From the NCBI GenBank assembly GCA_963721345.1, contig CAVRIT010000001.1, forward strand, positions 1,860,001 to 1,924,000: a stretch of 64,000 bases of DNA, given 5' to 3'. A program made the position numbers and the translations under genes. Origin of the DNA: JACDAN01 sp963721345. Lineage in GTDB: Bacteria; Actinomycetota; Thermoleophilia; Gaiellales; Gaiellaceae. The notes under the pieces were generated by a model that had not been told where the DNA came from, did no database searches, and saw nothing but the letters and a program-made list of their open reading frames with translations. Each line of letters starts with the position of its first letter. The stretch's first letter is position 1. Positions 1 to 8,588 of the stretch are shown here, piece by piece.

Positions 1-1291
1 CTGGTACGCCGGCGAAGGGCACGCCGCGAAGAAGACGGCGCTCGACGCGGTCGCGATCCTGGAGCCGCTCGGCGAGTCGGTCGAGCTCGCGCGCGCCTAC
101 AGCGCGCTCTCGCAGCTCGCGATGCTCGCGAAGGACATCGAGCCGGCCGTGGAGTGGGGCGAGCGAGCGCTCGACCTCGCGACCCGGCTCGGCGACGAGA
201 GAACACGCGCTCATGCGCTGGTGAACCTCGGCAGCTCCGACATCGACGTGGACCGCGCGAGGACCGCGAAGCTCCTCGAGGCGCACCGGGTGGCCGACGC
301 CGCGGGCGACCGGCACGAGGCCGGCCGCGCACTCGTGAACCTCGGCTACTCGCTCTTCTCGTGGATCGAGCCTGCCGCGGCTCGGAGGCAGCTCGAGGAC
401 GCTCTGGCGTATGCGACGGAGCACGAGGTGCACACGCTGGCCAGGTATGCCGAGATCACGCTCGCGTGGGACCGACTTCGCGCAGGGGACTGGGAGTCCG
501 CCGAGCGTGCCGTTCGCCGCGATCTCGACAGCGACAGCACCGTCGCGCAGCTCCTCGGCAAGACGGTCCTGACCGATCTCGCGGTGCGGCGCGGCGATGC
601 CGATGCGGCGGAGCTCCTGGCCGACCTCGCGGCCCAGGCCGAGCGGACCGGCGAGATCCAGCGGATGGCACCGGTCCTCGAATTCGAGACCGGCTGGGCG
701 CTGACGACTGGTGCGCCGCTCCCCACGGATCGGTTCGAGGCCGTGCTCGAGGAGGTCGGACGGCTCACCGGTGTCCTCGGCTGGTCGGGTACCCGTGTGG
801 TCGCGTGGTCTGCCGTCGCAGGCTTCGACACGGAGCCTGACGACCGGATGCCGGCGCCGTTCGCCGCCATGGTGCGGCGTGACTGGCAGGGAGCGGCCGA
901 CGCGTTCGGGGAGGTCGGCTGGACGTACGACCGGGCGCTGATGCTCTCCCTGCTCGATGACGAGGAGGCGCTCCACGAAGCGATCGAGATCGCCCGAGGG
1001 CTCGGAGCGGCGCCGCTGGAGCGGCGTCTCGTAAAACGCCTGCGCGAACTCGGGCTGAACGTCCCGGCGGGGCCAAGGGTGGCGACGCGCGCGAACCCCG
1101 CCGGCCTGACAGCACGTCAGCTCGAGGTCCTGGAGCTCCTCGCCGAGGGGCTGACGAATGCGGAGATCGCCGAGCGGCTGGTCGTCTCGACGCGAACCGC
1201 CGAGCACCACGTCGCAGCAGTGCTGACGAAGCTCGGGGCGACCACGCGGCGCGAGGCCGCGCGGCTCGCCTCCGAGCTTCGAGTTACCTGA
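1..1291 (+). CDS. LuxR-type transcriptional regulator, C-terminal part (5' end outside window)
   Basis: The reading frame is open from base 2, so the gene starts upstream; about 429 residues are visible. The body is alpha-helical and TPR-like, with repeated Ala/Leu/Glu-rich helical pairs. The last ~60 residues are a GerE/LuxR helix-turn-helix, seen in LTARQLEVLELLAEG, NAEIAERLVVS and the recognition-helix region TRTAEHHVAAVLTKL. This matches the large ATP/TPR-type LuxR (LAL, MalT-like) family, whose N-terminal ATPase would lie outside the window. The stop is 3 nt before the stop of the convergent RTX-like gene. It is a candidate regulator for the nearby genes, but nothing in the sequence links it to a target. 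Confidence 0.85.
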   Translation, partial: WYAGEGHAAKKTALDAVAILEPLGESVELARAYSALSQLAMLAKDIEPAVEWGERALDLATRLGDERTRAHALVNLGSSDIDVDRARTAKLLEAHRVADAAGDRHEAGRALVNLGYSLFSWIEPAAARRQLEDALAYATEHEVHTLARYAEITLAWDRLRAGDWESAERAVRRDLDSDSTVAQLLGKTVLTDLAVRRGDADAAELLADLAAQAERTGEIQRMAPVLEFETGWALTTGAPLPTDRFEAVLEEVGRLTGVLGWSGTRVVAWSAVAGFDTEPDDRMPAPFAAMVRRDWQGAADAFGEVGWTYDRALMLSLLDDEEALHEAIEIARGLGAAPLERRLVKRLRELGLNVPAGPRVATRANPAGLTARQLEVLELLAEGLTNAEIAERLVVSTRTAEHHVAAVLTKLGATTRREAARLASELRVT

Positions 1292-1294
1292 GCG

Positions 1295-3965
1295 TCATTC
1301 TCCGGTTCCCAAGTCGACGACCGGGGTGAGCAGGTCGCCCACGTCCGGCCCGATCGTGACCTCGTCGTCGCCGCCGAGCGTCTGCACGAGCAGCGTGTCG
1401 GTCGGCTCGCTGCCGACGATCGCCGTCAGGGCCTTCAGGCCCGCAACCGACACCTGCGCGCCGGATCGAGTCACGTCGACCGCGTCGTGCCAGTTCGTGC
1501 CGTTCACGATCACCGTGTCGAGCTGGGCGTCGCCGCCCCCGACGCTCGCTGCGAGGTCGATCCGGACGTCGTCGACGTCGGTTCCCCTGAGGTTCCCGAC
1601 CGCGATCGTGTCGGGGCTGCCCAGTGCGCGGACGGCGATTGCCTCCACGTCGTCGAGCTCCATCACGATGTTGCCCAGGTTCCGTGTGAAGCGGACATGC
1701 CCACCGTCGGGCGAGATGTCCATGATCTCCGGGCCGTTGCTGCCGTTGAAGTCGAGCGTGTCCATGCCCGACTGGCCCTCCACGACGTCGTTGCCGTCTC
1801 CGGGATCCCACTGGAAGTGGTCGTCCCCGAGCCCGAGCAGCGCCAGGTCGGCGCCCTGGTTGCCGTCGACGAGGTCGTCACCGTCACCGCCGATCAGTCG
1901 GTCCGCGCCGTTGCCGCCGCGAACGAGGTCCCCGTCGGGGCCGCCGTCCATGGTCAGCATCGTGAGGGCGGCCACGTTGCCGACGGCCGAGAACGAATCG
2001 GCACCGGCGAGCCCGAGCAGGACGAGGTTCTCGACCGCAGTCGTGTCGAGCCTGGACGCCAGCGCCGAGTCCGTCGCGACCTCGAGGCCGTTGGCGAACA
2101 CGTTGATCTCGTCACCGAGCTCCGTGCCGCTGTAGCGCGCCTCGTCGTCGCCGAGGCCGCCGTCGACGTTGTACGACTCCGGCCCGTGAACCTCGCGGCC
2201 GGTGAGGATCGTGTCGTCGCCGCCGAGTGCCTCCACGTTGACCGTGTCGTTCGCCGGCTCGACGCCCTCGACGAGCACCTCCGCGGCGAGGCCCGAGACG
2301 ATCGGATACCCGCCGGGCGAGGAGAGGCTGACGCGGTCTGCGCCCTCCGTGCCTCGCACGATGACCGCGTCCGGCTGGCCGTCGCCGATTCCGCCGACAC
2401 CGCTGAGGTCGGCGTCGACGTGCTCGACGTCGGTGCCCGCCAGATCGTTGACGATGACCGTGTCGGGGCTGCCCAACGCGTGGTAGCGCAGATCCTCGAC
2501 GCCGTCGAGATCCATGACGATGTTGCCGAGGTTGCGTGTGAAGCGGGCCCGCGAGCCGTTGGCCGAAGCCTCGACGATCTCGGGGCCGCCACTGCCGAAG
2601 AAGTCGAGCATGTCCTCGCCCGACTGGCCCTCGACGATGTCGCTGCCGTCGCCGGGATCCCACTGGAAGCGGTCGTCGCCGCTACCGAGGAATGCCGTGT
2701 CGGCGCCCTGGTTACCGTCGACGGAGTCGTCGCCGTAGCCGCCGATCAGGACGTCCGCGCCGTTGCCGCCGCGAATGTCGTCCTTGTCGGCCCCGCCGTC
2801 CATCGTCAGCGCCGTGAGCGGAGCGAGATTGCCGATCGCGGTGATCGTGTCTTCGCCCGCTCCTCCGAGCAGCGAGAGGCTCTCGACCTCGATCGTGTCG
2901 AAGCGCGCCGTGCCGGCCGCGAAGGTCGTCACCTCGGGCCCGTTTGCGCTGGCATGGATCTCGTCGCCGGCCGGCGTCCCGCTGAAGCGTGCGACGTCCG
3001 CGTCGGCACCGCCTTGCGCGTTGATCGGGATCGGCCCGGAGACACCGATGTCCAGCTCGATCTCGTCAGCGCCGCCCAGCGTCGCCACGTCCAGGTTGTC
3101 GAGTGCCTCCTCGCCGCCGAGAACACGCGTCTCGGCCGCGAGGCCTTCGACCACGACGAGCGCACCGGAGTTCGCGAACTCGACGTCGTCGACGCCTTCC
3201 GTTCCTCTCGCGACGACCGTGTCGGGCTGGCCGTCTCCGCCGCCGCCGACTCGCGTTGAGATCGACGTCGACCGTCTCGACGTCCGTGCCGGCCAGATCG
3301 TTCACGATCGTGGTGTCCGCGTTGCCCAGCGGGCGATAGCTCACGTTCTCGACGTCGGCGAGATCCATGGCGATGTTGCCGATGTTGCGGGTGAAGCGGG
3401 CTCGGGAGCCGTTCGCCGAGACCTCGACGAGCTCGGAGGCGGCGCTGCCGTTGAAGTCCAGCACGTCGCTCCCGTACTCCCCGTCGACCGTGTCGCTGCC
3501 GTCGCCGGGATCCCACTGAAAGCGGTCGGAGCCGCTTCCGAGGAATGCGGTATCGGCGCCCTGGTTGCCGTCGACGAAGTCGTCGCCGCCGCCGGCGACG
3601 AGCGTCTCCGCTTCCGGGCCGCCGATCAGCCTGTCGTCGTCACCTCCGCCTCGAATCGTGACCGCCTCGCCGGCCAGGGAGCCGACCCTGGTCACCTCGT
3701 CGTCGCCGCTCCTGGTGTCGACGAGGATCGCAGTGAAGGTGCTTCGGTCGAACGCCAGGTCGGACGTGCCGTCCGAGCCGACGTCGACATGGAGCGTGTC
3801 GGTCGTGCCGATCAGCAGGAGCTTGTTGGCTCCGCTGTCGCCGGTGATCTTCAGCGTGCCGGCATCCACCTGCGCGGTGACGGCGGCCATCGCCTGTGAG
3901 ACGGCGAGGAGCAGCGTCGCGGCGAGCAGGACGCCGAGCACGAGGGTTTTCTTCGATCGGTTCAT
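1295..3965 (-). CDS. Secreted RTX-like (haemolysin-type calcium-binding repeat) protein, one frame break
   Basis: The start ATG at 3965 follows AAAGGA about 10 nt upstream; an in-frame ATG at 3998 has no better site. Residues 1-27 are a Sec signal peptide (MNRSKKTLVLGVLLAATLLL, ending near AMA). The rest is three tandem units of about 284 residues, each with glycine/aspartate-rich nonapeptide-like repeats such as GGNGADVLIGGYGDDSV and a conserved FQWDPGDG. Such repeats bind calcium and fold as parallel beta-rolls outside the cell. Frames change at 3251: dropping that T gives a gap-free alignment to the next unit (DLNA followed by VGGGGDGQPD) and an 889-residue protein. It follows the glycine-rich gene after 29 nt, probably one transcript. 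Substrate or role is unknown. Confidence 0.8.
1801..3515 (-). repeat. Three ~852-bp coding tandem repeats, anchor positions
   Basis: The same 10-mer CGGGATCCCA, within the codons for FQWDPGDG, starts at 1801, 2653 and 3506, giving spacings of 852 and 853 bp. 852 bp is exactly 284 codons; the extra base in the 853-bp interval contains the frame break at 3251. Interval bounds given here run from the first to the last anchor; the units extend on either side. Confidence 0.75.
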
Positions 3966-3994
3966 TGGACTGCGTTCCTTTCGTGTCGGTCGGT

Positions 3995-5887
3995 TCATGG
4001 GTGGAGGACTGCCCTGATTCCGGTCGCGCCGGGAGCTCCGGCGCCGCTTCCGCCCGCTCCGCCGGCCCCGCCGGGCCCAGGCGCTGCGGTTGAAGCCGCG
4101 TAGCCCTCGCCGTCCAGGGTCGAGGTCCCGGCCCTGAAGATCGCCACGCTCGGTCCGCCCGCGCCGCCGCCGGCGCCGCCGCCGCGGCCGCCGCGACCGC
4201 CTGGGCCGCCGGAGCCGCCCGTTCCGACCTCCTCGAAGCAGAACGGGATGCCCCAGCCTCCGGGGCCCGGGCTGCCGCCCGGTCCGCCGTCGCCGCCCTT
4301 GCCGCCCGCGCCGCCGTTCCCGGAGACGATCGAGCTGGAGGCGCGCAGAGTCAGCGTCGAGTTGTGCAGGTAGACACCGAAGGAACCGCCGCCCGCGCCG
4401 CCGCGCAGGCCGCCGTCGCCGCCCTCGCCGCCGCCACCGCCGCCGCCGCCACCGCCGCCGCGGCCGTTGTTGACGAAGATGCCGGTCTGGCCTCCGCCGC
4501 CGCCGCCACCACCGCCGCCGGTGCCGTGACCTCCCTGGGCTCCGTCCGCACCTGTAGCGCCGGCCCACAGCTCGCCGGCGCCCTGCGTCGTGCTCGACCC
4601 GCCGGAGCCGTTCGTGCCCGGGCCGCCGGTGCTGCCGGGGCGCCCGTCGTTCCCGTCCTTGCCGGGGTTGCCCGAGGCGCCGCCGAGCCCGCCGCCGCCG
4701 CCGCCGAGGACGCCGAACCCGTTTTCGCCGGCGCCGTCATAGCCGCCGCGCCCGCCGCGTGCGCCTTCCGAGACGGCGCTTCGGCCGGGACTTCCGCCGC
4801 CGCCGCCGGCGGAGGAGTCACAGCTTCCGGCCGACCCGAAGCCGCCCTCTTGGCCCGGAAAACCGGTCTCGCCGGTCGCTCCGAAGGCGCCGAGGGCTCC
4901 GTCGCCGGCGATCACAGCGACCCGCTCGAGCCTGACGTTGGACTCATGGACGAGCCGGATGCCGTACGCGCTGGCGCCCGCCCCGGGGAGAGTGCTTCCG
5001 CGAACGGTCAGGTGCTGGAGCACGACGTTCGCCGCCTTGTCGCCGTAAACGCCCTCGGGCGAGCCGGCGATCGATGTCGTGAGGCCCGCGATCCGGTTCC
5101 AGTTCTCGGGCCCGTAGCCGCCGTAGATCTCGACGCGGCTGATCAGCACGACTCGCGCGTACTCACCCGCTGCCGCATACACGTGCTTGCCTGCGGCGTC
5201 GGCAGCCGAGACGGCCGCCTGGATCTGCCGCTTCGGCGCCGCCTTCGTCCCCGGGTTCGCGTCGTCGCCGAGCGGGGAGGCGAAGATCGCCTTCTGCTCG
5301 TCGCCGTCGATGCCGTCGCAGTTCGAGTCGACGAACGCGAGGTCGGGCACGTCTGCGACGCCCGGCCTGATCGCCGCATCGTTCGGACCGCAGTCCTGCG
5401 TGTCGGGAACGCCGTCGCCGTCGCTGTCTGCGAGCGGCGGTGCAGGGGGAGCGGGAGGCTGCTCTTGCTGAGGGCCGCGCCCGTGTGCCCGGACAGCCCG
5501 GAAGACTTGCGCCCGAGCCTGGTTTCCGGCCCGGTCCTTGACGGCCTTCGAGGTCGTCCGCCGGTACGAGACCGCCGGGCGGGCCGCGCCGTCCGCGGCG
5601 CTGCGCTCAACCAGCGCGATCACGATGGTCTTCGCGCTCGCCGAGCCGACCGAGCGGATCTTGTAGCCGGCGATCCGGAACGGGAAGCGCCCGTCCCGAT
5701 CGGCGGCGTGCCGAACGCGCTCGGAATAGGTCACGCGCAGCCGGTCGGCCCGCGCGTCGCCGTCGGCGTCCTGCATCGCCGCCGAGACGATTCGCGGCGC
5801 ACGTGAGTCGGCTGCCGCCGAGGGTGCCGCCACCACGATCGCGGCGGCCAGCAGAGCCAATGCTGAAGAGATGGTCGCTGAGTTCAT
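3995..5887 (-). CDS. Secreted glycine-rich protein with thrombospondin-type-3-like calcium motif
   Basis: The 630-residue protein begins with a signal peptide (residues 1-26, ALALLAAAIVVAAPSAAA). A domain at ~30-140 resembles bacterial Ig-like/CHU-type cell-surface modules. DSDGDGVPDTQDCGPND (~152-168) is a thrombospondin type 3 calcium loop, and a second Asp-rich loop with DSNCDGIDGDE follows. Residues ~205-330 resemble the start of a right-handed beta-helix (DUF1565-like). The last ~300 residues are extremely glycine-rich with long Gly runs, reminiscent of PE-PGRS tails. RBS is AAAAGGAG before ATG. The start overlaps the methyltransferase stop (ATGA), and the RTX-like gene follows, suggesting a transcript for two extracellular proteins. 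Function unknown. Confidence 0.8.
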   Translation of the reverse strand: MNSATISSALALLAAAIVVAAPSAAADSRAPRIVSAAMQDADGDARADRLRVTYSERVRHAADRDGRFPFRIAGYKIRSVGSASAKTIVIALVERSAADGAARPAVSYRRTTSKAVKDRAGNQARAQVFRAVRAHGRGPQQEQPPAPPAPPLADSDGDGVPDTQDCGPNDAAIRPGVADVPDLAFVDSNCDGIDGDEQKAIFASPLGDDANPGTKAAPKRQIQAAVSAADAAGKHVYAAAGEYARVVLISRVEIYGGYGPENWNRIAGLTTSIAGSPEGVYGDKAANVVLQHLTVRGSTLPGAGASAYGIRLVHESNVRLERVAVIAGDGALGAFGATGETGFPGQEGGFGSAGSCDSSAGGGGGSPGRSAVSEGARGGRGGYDGAGENGFGVLGGGGGGLGGASGNPGKDGNDGRPGSTGGPGTNGSGGSSTTQGAGELWAGATGADGAQGGHGTGGGGGGGGGGQTGIFVNNGRGGGGGGGGGGGEGGDGGLRGGAGGGSFGVYLHNSTLTLRASSSIVSGNGGAGGKGGDGGPGGSPGPGGWGIPFCFEEVGTGGSGGPGGRGGRGGGAGGGAGGPSVAIFRAGTSTLDGEGYAASTAAPGPGGAGGAGGSGAGAPGATGIRAVLHP

Positions 5888-6717
5888 GACGTGCTCCTTT
5901 TGGCGAGTGCTTCGGTGTAGGTGGACGGGATGGCGATGGCGTCGCCGCCGAGCCGGTCCCAGCGATTGGCGAGGGCCACGAGATCGCGCTCGAGCGCGTC
6001 GCGCCCGGTGTCGTCGAGCGCCGCGAAGGCCTTCAGGGTCGGCCCGTACCAGAGCCGGAAGAAGTCGACGAAGTCCTCCGCCGAGCGGAACCGCCAGGTG
6101 AAGGTCCGCTCGATCACCTCGAGCGAGGAGATCCCGTGGCCGAAGAGCCGGCGCAGGTGCTCGTCAGTGCCCCAGAGCATCGGCGAGACGAGGCCCGCCG
6201 GGGGCGGCACGTGGCCGGACACCGTGCGGAAGAGCTCGCCGATGAAGCCCTCGGGCGTCCAGCTCGCCAGGGCGATCGTTCCGCCTGGCCGGGTGACGCG
6301 CAGGAGCTCGTCGGCCGCCTGCTGGTGATCCGGTGCGAACATCGACCCGAAGACCGTGGTCACCGCGTCGAAGGAGGCGTCCGGGAAGGGAAGCGCCTCG
6401 GCGTCCCCTTCGAGCAGCTCGATCTCGAGCCCCTCGGCGGCCGCCCGCTTTCGGCCCCGCTCGAGCAGAGCCGGGACGTAGTCGACGCCGACCGCGGTGC
6501 AGCCGAGCCGCGCTGCGGCGATCGCTGCGTTGCCGCTCCCGGTGGCGACGTCGAGGACGCGCCAGCCGGCGTGGAGGTCGGCCGTGTCGACGAGCTGCTC
6601 GGCGACGAGGACGATTCGGCCGGCGACGACGTGGAAGTCGCCGCTGGCCCAGGTCTGCTGCTGCCGCTGCTTGATCGCAGCGAGATCCGGCGTGGTCGAT
6701 TCTGCTGTGGGGGTCAT
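5884..6717 (-). CDS. Class I SAM-dependent methyltransferase
   Basis: The chosen ATG at 6717 has AAAGGAGACGG directly upstream; an upstream in-frame ATG at 6774 lacks a site and lies in the repeat-bearing intergenic region. The 277-residue protein has SAM motif I VLDVATGSGNAAIAA, an acidic residue ending motif II (GVDYVPALL), motif III GDAEALPFPDASFDAVTT and the post-motif LLRVTRPGGTIALASW, as in the UbiE/COQ5-like Methyltransf_11 family. The substrate cannot be read from sequence. It overlaps the glycine-rich gene by ATGA, so it probably leads a three-gene transcript. Two 12-bp direct repeats lie 66-98 bp upstream. Confidence 0.85.
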   Translation of the reverse strand: MTPTAESTTPDLAAIKQRQQQTWASGDFHVVAGRIVLVAEQLVDTADLHAGWRVLDVATGSGNAAIAAARLGCTAVGVDYVPALLERGRKRAAAEGLEIELLEGDAEALPFPDASFDAVTTVFGSMFAPDHQQAADELLRVTRPGGTIALASWTPEGFIGELFRTVSGHVPPPAGLVSPMLWGTDEHLRRLFGHGISSLEVIERTFTWRFRSAEDFVDFFRLWYGPTLKAFAALDDTGRDALERDLVALANRWDRLGGDAIAIPSTYTEALAKRSTS

Positions 6718-6782
6718 TCCGTCTCCTTTCGATCGACTCAGTCGACGGTATGACGGCGACCCCCTGGGCCACATCGGAAATC

Positions 6783-6815
6783 GCTACCCATCTTCCGGGC
6801 AGCGCTACCTATCTC
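6783..6815. promoter_or_regulatory. Paired direct repeats upstream of the methyltransferase (candidate operator)
   Basis: GCTACCCATCTT (6783-6794) and GCTACCTATCTC (6804-6815) start exactly 21 bp apart. They lie in the only noncoding stretch between two methyltransferase genes, 66-98 bp upstream of the ATG at 6717. An equivalent pair with the same spacing lies upstream of the second methyltransferase at 7664-7696. Two helical turns between repeats is typical of sites bound by direct-repeat-recognising activators, but the cognate protein is unknown. Confidence 0.55.
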
Positions 6816-6827
6816 CGGCGGGCGCGC

Positions 6828-7619
6828 CTAGGTGCGGGTAGCGGCGATGCTTGCGCTCTCGACGCCGTAGGTCTTGCAGGCGTCGAGGGCCCGGTCGCTG
6901 ACGAAGCGGTAGTCGTTGCGCCGGGTCGCGCCGATCGTGAAGCCGGCCGCGACGATCGCGTCGAGGTAGTCGGGCTTCGGGATCGCTCCCGCGATGCAGG
7001 CCGCCCAGAGCTCGGTGTTGCGGCGCGTCTTCTCCTTGAGCGGCGTCGCGCTGACGATGTCCGCGATCGCGAGCCGGCCGCCGGGGCGAAGAACCCGGGC
7101 AGCCTCCGCGAAGACGCGGTCCTTGACCGGGGAGAGGTTGACGACCCCGTTCGAGATCACGACGTCGAAGCTGCCGTCCTCGAACGGAAGTTCGTCGATA
7201 CCGGCCGCCACGAACTCCACGTTCTCGATGCCGTGCCGGTCGGCGAGGCTCGTCGCTTTCGCGAGCTGCGCATCGGTGAAGTCGACGCCGACAACGCGTC
7301 CCTCGCCCCCGACGATCGCCGCCGTGCAGAACACGTCCGTGCCGGAGCCGGAACCGAGGTCGAGGACCCGGTCACCGGGACCGAGTGCGGCCAGGTCGAG
7401 GTGGTAGCCGACGCCCGCGAAGGACGCAAGCGCCAGCACCGGAACCGGCGCCAGGAGCTGCTCGGGGTACCCGAGCCGCAACGCCAGGTCGCGCCCGGTC
7501 TCGAAGTGACGCGGCGCGAGCGGATCGGTCGCGACGCCGTGGTACATCTCCTGCACCTGCTGCTCGAGCTGCTCTCGGTCGATCAGGGTCGAGGCGTTCA
7601 CTTGGTGGGTCGATGACAT
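6828..7619 (-). CDS. ArsM-like SAM-dependent methyltransferase lacking a conserved cysteine
   Basis: The ATG at 7619 is preceded by a weak GAGGT; an alternative start is at 7655. The 263-residue protein has the layout of arsenite methyltransferases: an N-terminal YHGVA segment, SAM motif I VLDLGSGSGTDVF, VGVDFTDAQLAKA, ISNGVVNLSPVKDRVF, VLRPGGRLAIADIV and a late ACIAGAI. In true ArsM the motif reads SNCV.NLSP with a cysteine that binds As(III); here it is glycine. The cysteine in ACIAGA is kept. Arsenite methylation is therefore doubtful and the substrate is unknown. The stop is 110 nt before the other methyltransferase start. Confidence 0.8.
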   Translation of the reverse strand: MSSTHQVNASTLIDREQLEQQVQEMYHGVATDPLAPRHFETGRDLALRLGYPEQLLAPVPVLALASFAGVGYHLDLAALGPGDRVLDLGSGSGTDVFCTAAIVGGEGRVVGVDFTDAQLAKATSLADRHGIENVEFVAAGIDELPFEDGSFDVVISNGVVNLSPVKDRVFAEAARVLRPGGRLAIADIVSATPLKEKTRRNTELWAACIAGAIPKPDYLDAIVAAGFTIGATRRNDYRFVSDRALDACKTYGVESASIAATRT

Positions 7620-7651
7620 GACCTCGACGGTACGGCCGCGCCGCCTCCCGG

Positions 7652-8536
7652 TCAACCGCGGCTGCTACCTATCTTCGGATGGCCGCTACCTATCTCGCGG
7701 CGCTGCCAGAGCGTCGCGTTGAGGAAGGCGGCGAGCGTGATAAGTCGACTGAGGACGTAGAGCCAGACGAGCATCGTCGCGGAGGTCCCGAAGGCGCCGT
7801 AGGTCTCCTCGGACCTGCCGAGCCGCGGCGCGAAGTAGAAGATGACCGCGACCTGGACGAGGTGGTAGCCGACGGTGACGAGCAGGGCGCCGGGGACGAG
7901 CTCGCGCGGGTGCGCCGCACGGTGGGGGAGCAGCCACATCGCAGTGAGCGCGACCCCGGTCGTGACGGTCAGCGTGAAGACAAGTCCGAGGAGCGCGGCG
8001 TACCCGAACTGGGCTTCGAGCCATGTCTCGATCAGAGACGCAAGGATCGCGACGAGGAAGAGCCCGTTGAAAATCGGGATCGCGAGGTGCGGGCGGCGCA
8101 TCCGCGGCGGTTTGAGCTGCCAGGCCAGCGCGTGGGCCAGCACGAGCGCTCGAACCGCGCCGAGGGTGAACCAGGCGAGGAAGACAAGCCCGAAGAGGAG
8201 GACGAAGAGCGCGCTTCGGTCACCGATCTGCAGGGCTTCGGAGGCAGCCTGCGCCGAGGCTGCCGCGATGCCGAAGCGGCGCGCGGCCGACTCGAGCCCG
8301 TCGGGATCGAGCTCGCTCCAGAAGGAGAGCAGCGCGGCCGTCACCAGGCCGAAAGGCACGAGCCAGAGGAAGATGCGGAATGCGACTCCGCCGGCGATCA
8401 GGCCGCCTCCCAGCTCCCGTTCCAAATGCAGCACCTCGCGGACGAAAGGCGCGCCGGGAAGCGCCTCGCCTCGCGCTCGGATCCCCTCCAGGTGCTCGGC
8501 CAGCTCCGAGGTGCGCGAGCGTCGTTCCGGCTCCAT
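7652..8536 (-). CDS. YihY/virulence factor BrkB family membrane protein
   Basis: This is an integral membrane protein of 294 residues if it starts at ATG 8536; starts at 8551 and 8590 are also in frame and none has a clear Shine-Dalgarno site. Family marks include GGGLIAGGVAFRIFLWLVPF in the first membrane segment and PGALLVTVGYHLVQVAVIFYF near the C-terminus, with about six hydrophobic segments. It was once annotated as RNase BN but is now regarded as a membrane protein of unknown function. Its last codons contain the direct repeats at 7664-7696. The gene is divergent from, and very close to, the Vps62-like gene at 8589. Confidence 0.85.
   Translation of the reverse strand: MEPERRSRTSELAEHLEGIRARGEALPGAPFVREVLHLERELGGGLIAGGVAFRIFLWLVPFGLVTAALLSFWSELDPDGLESAARRFGIAAASAQAASEALQIGDRSALFVLLFGLVFLAWFTLGAVRALVLAHALAWQLKPPRMRRPHLAIPIFNGLFLVAILASLIETWLEAQFGYAALLGLVFTLTVTTGVALTAMWLLPHRAAHPRELVPGALLVTVGYHLVQVAVIFYFAPRLGRSEETYGAFGTSATMLVWLYVLSRLITLAAFLNATLWQRREIGSGHPKIGSSRG
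7664..7696. promoter_or_regulatory. Paired direct repeats upstream of the ArsM-like gene (candidate operator)
   Basis: GCTACCTATCTT (7664-7675) and GCTACCTATCTC (7685-7696) start 21 bp apart. They lie 45-77 bp upstream of the ArsM-like ATG, within the 3' end of the YihY gene. The order (first copy ending TT, second ending TC) is the same as in the pair at 6783-6815, so both promoters probably bind the same regulator. Confidence 0.55.
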
Positions 8537-8588
8537 GCCGCCAGTCTGCATGCAGGGCAGGAACGGCCTGACAGAATCGCGCGGGCTC

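Noticed and set aside
1487..3259. Long open frames on the plus strand across the RTX-like gene
   Set aside because: These and many other long antisense frames are expected in GC-rich DNA; their composition is Arg/Val/Asp-rich and lacks domains.
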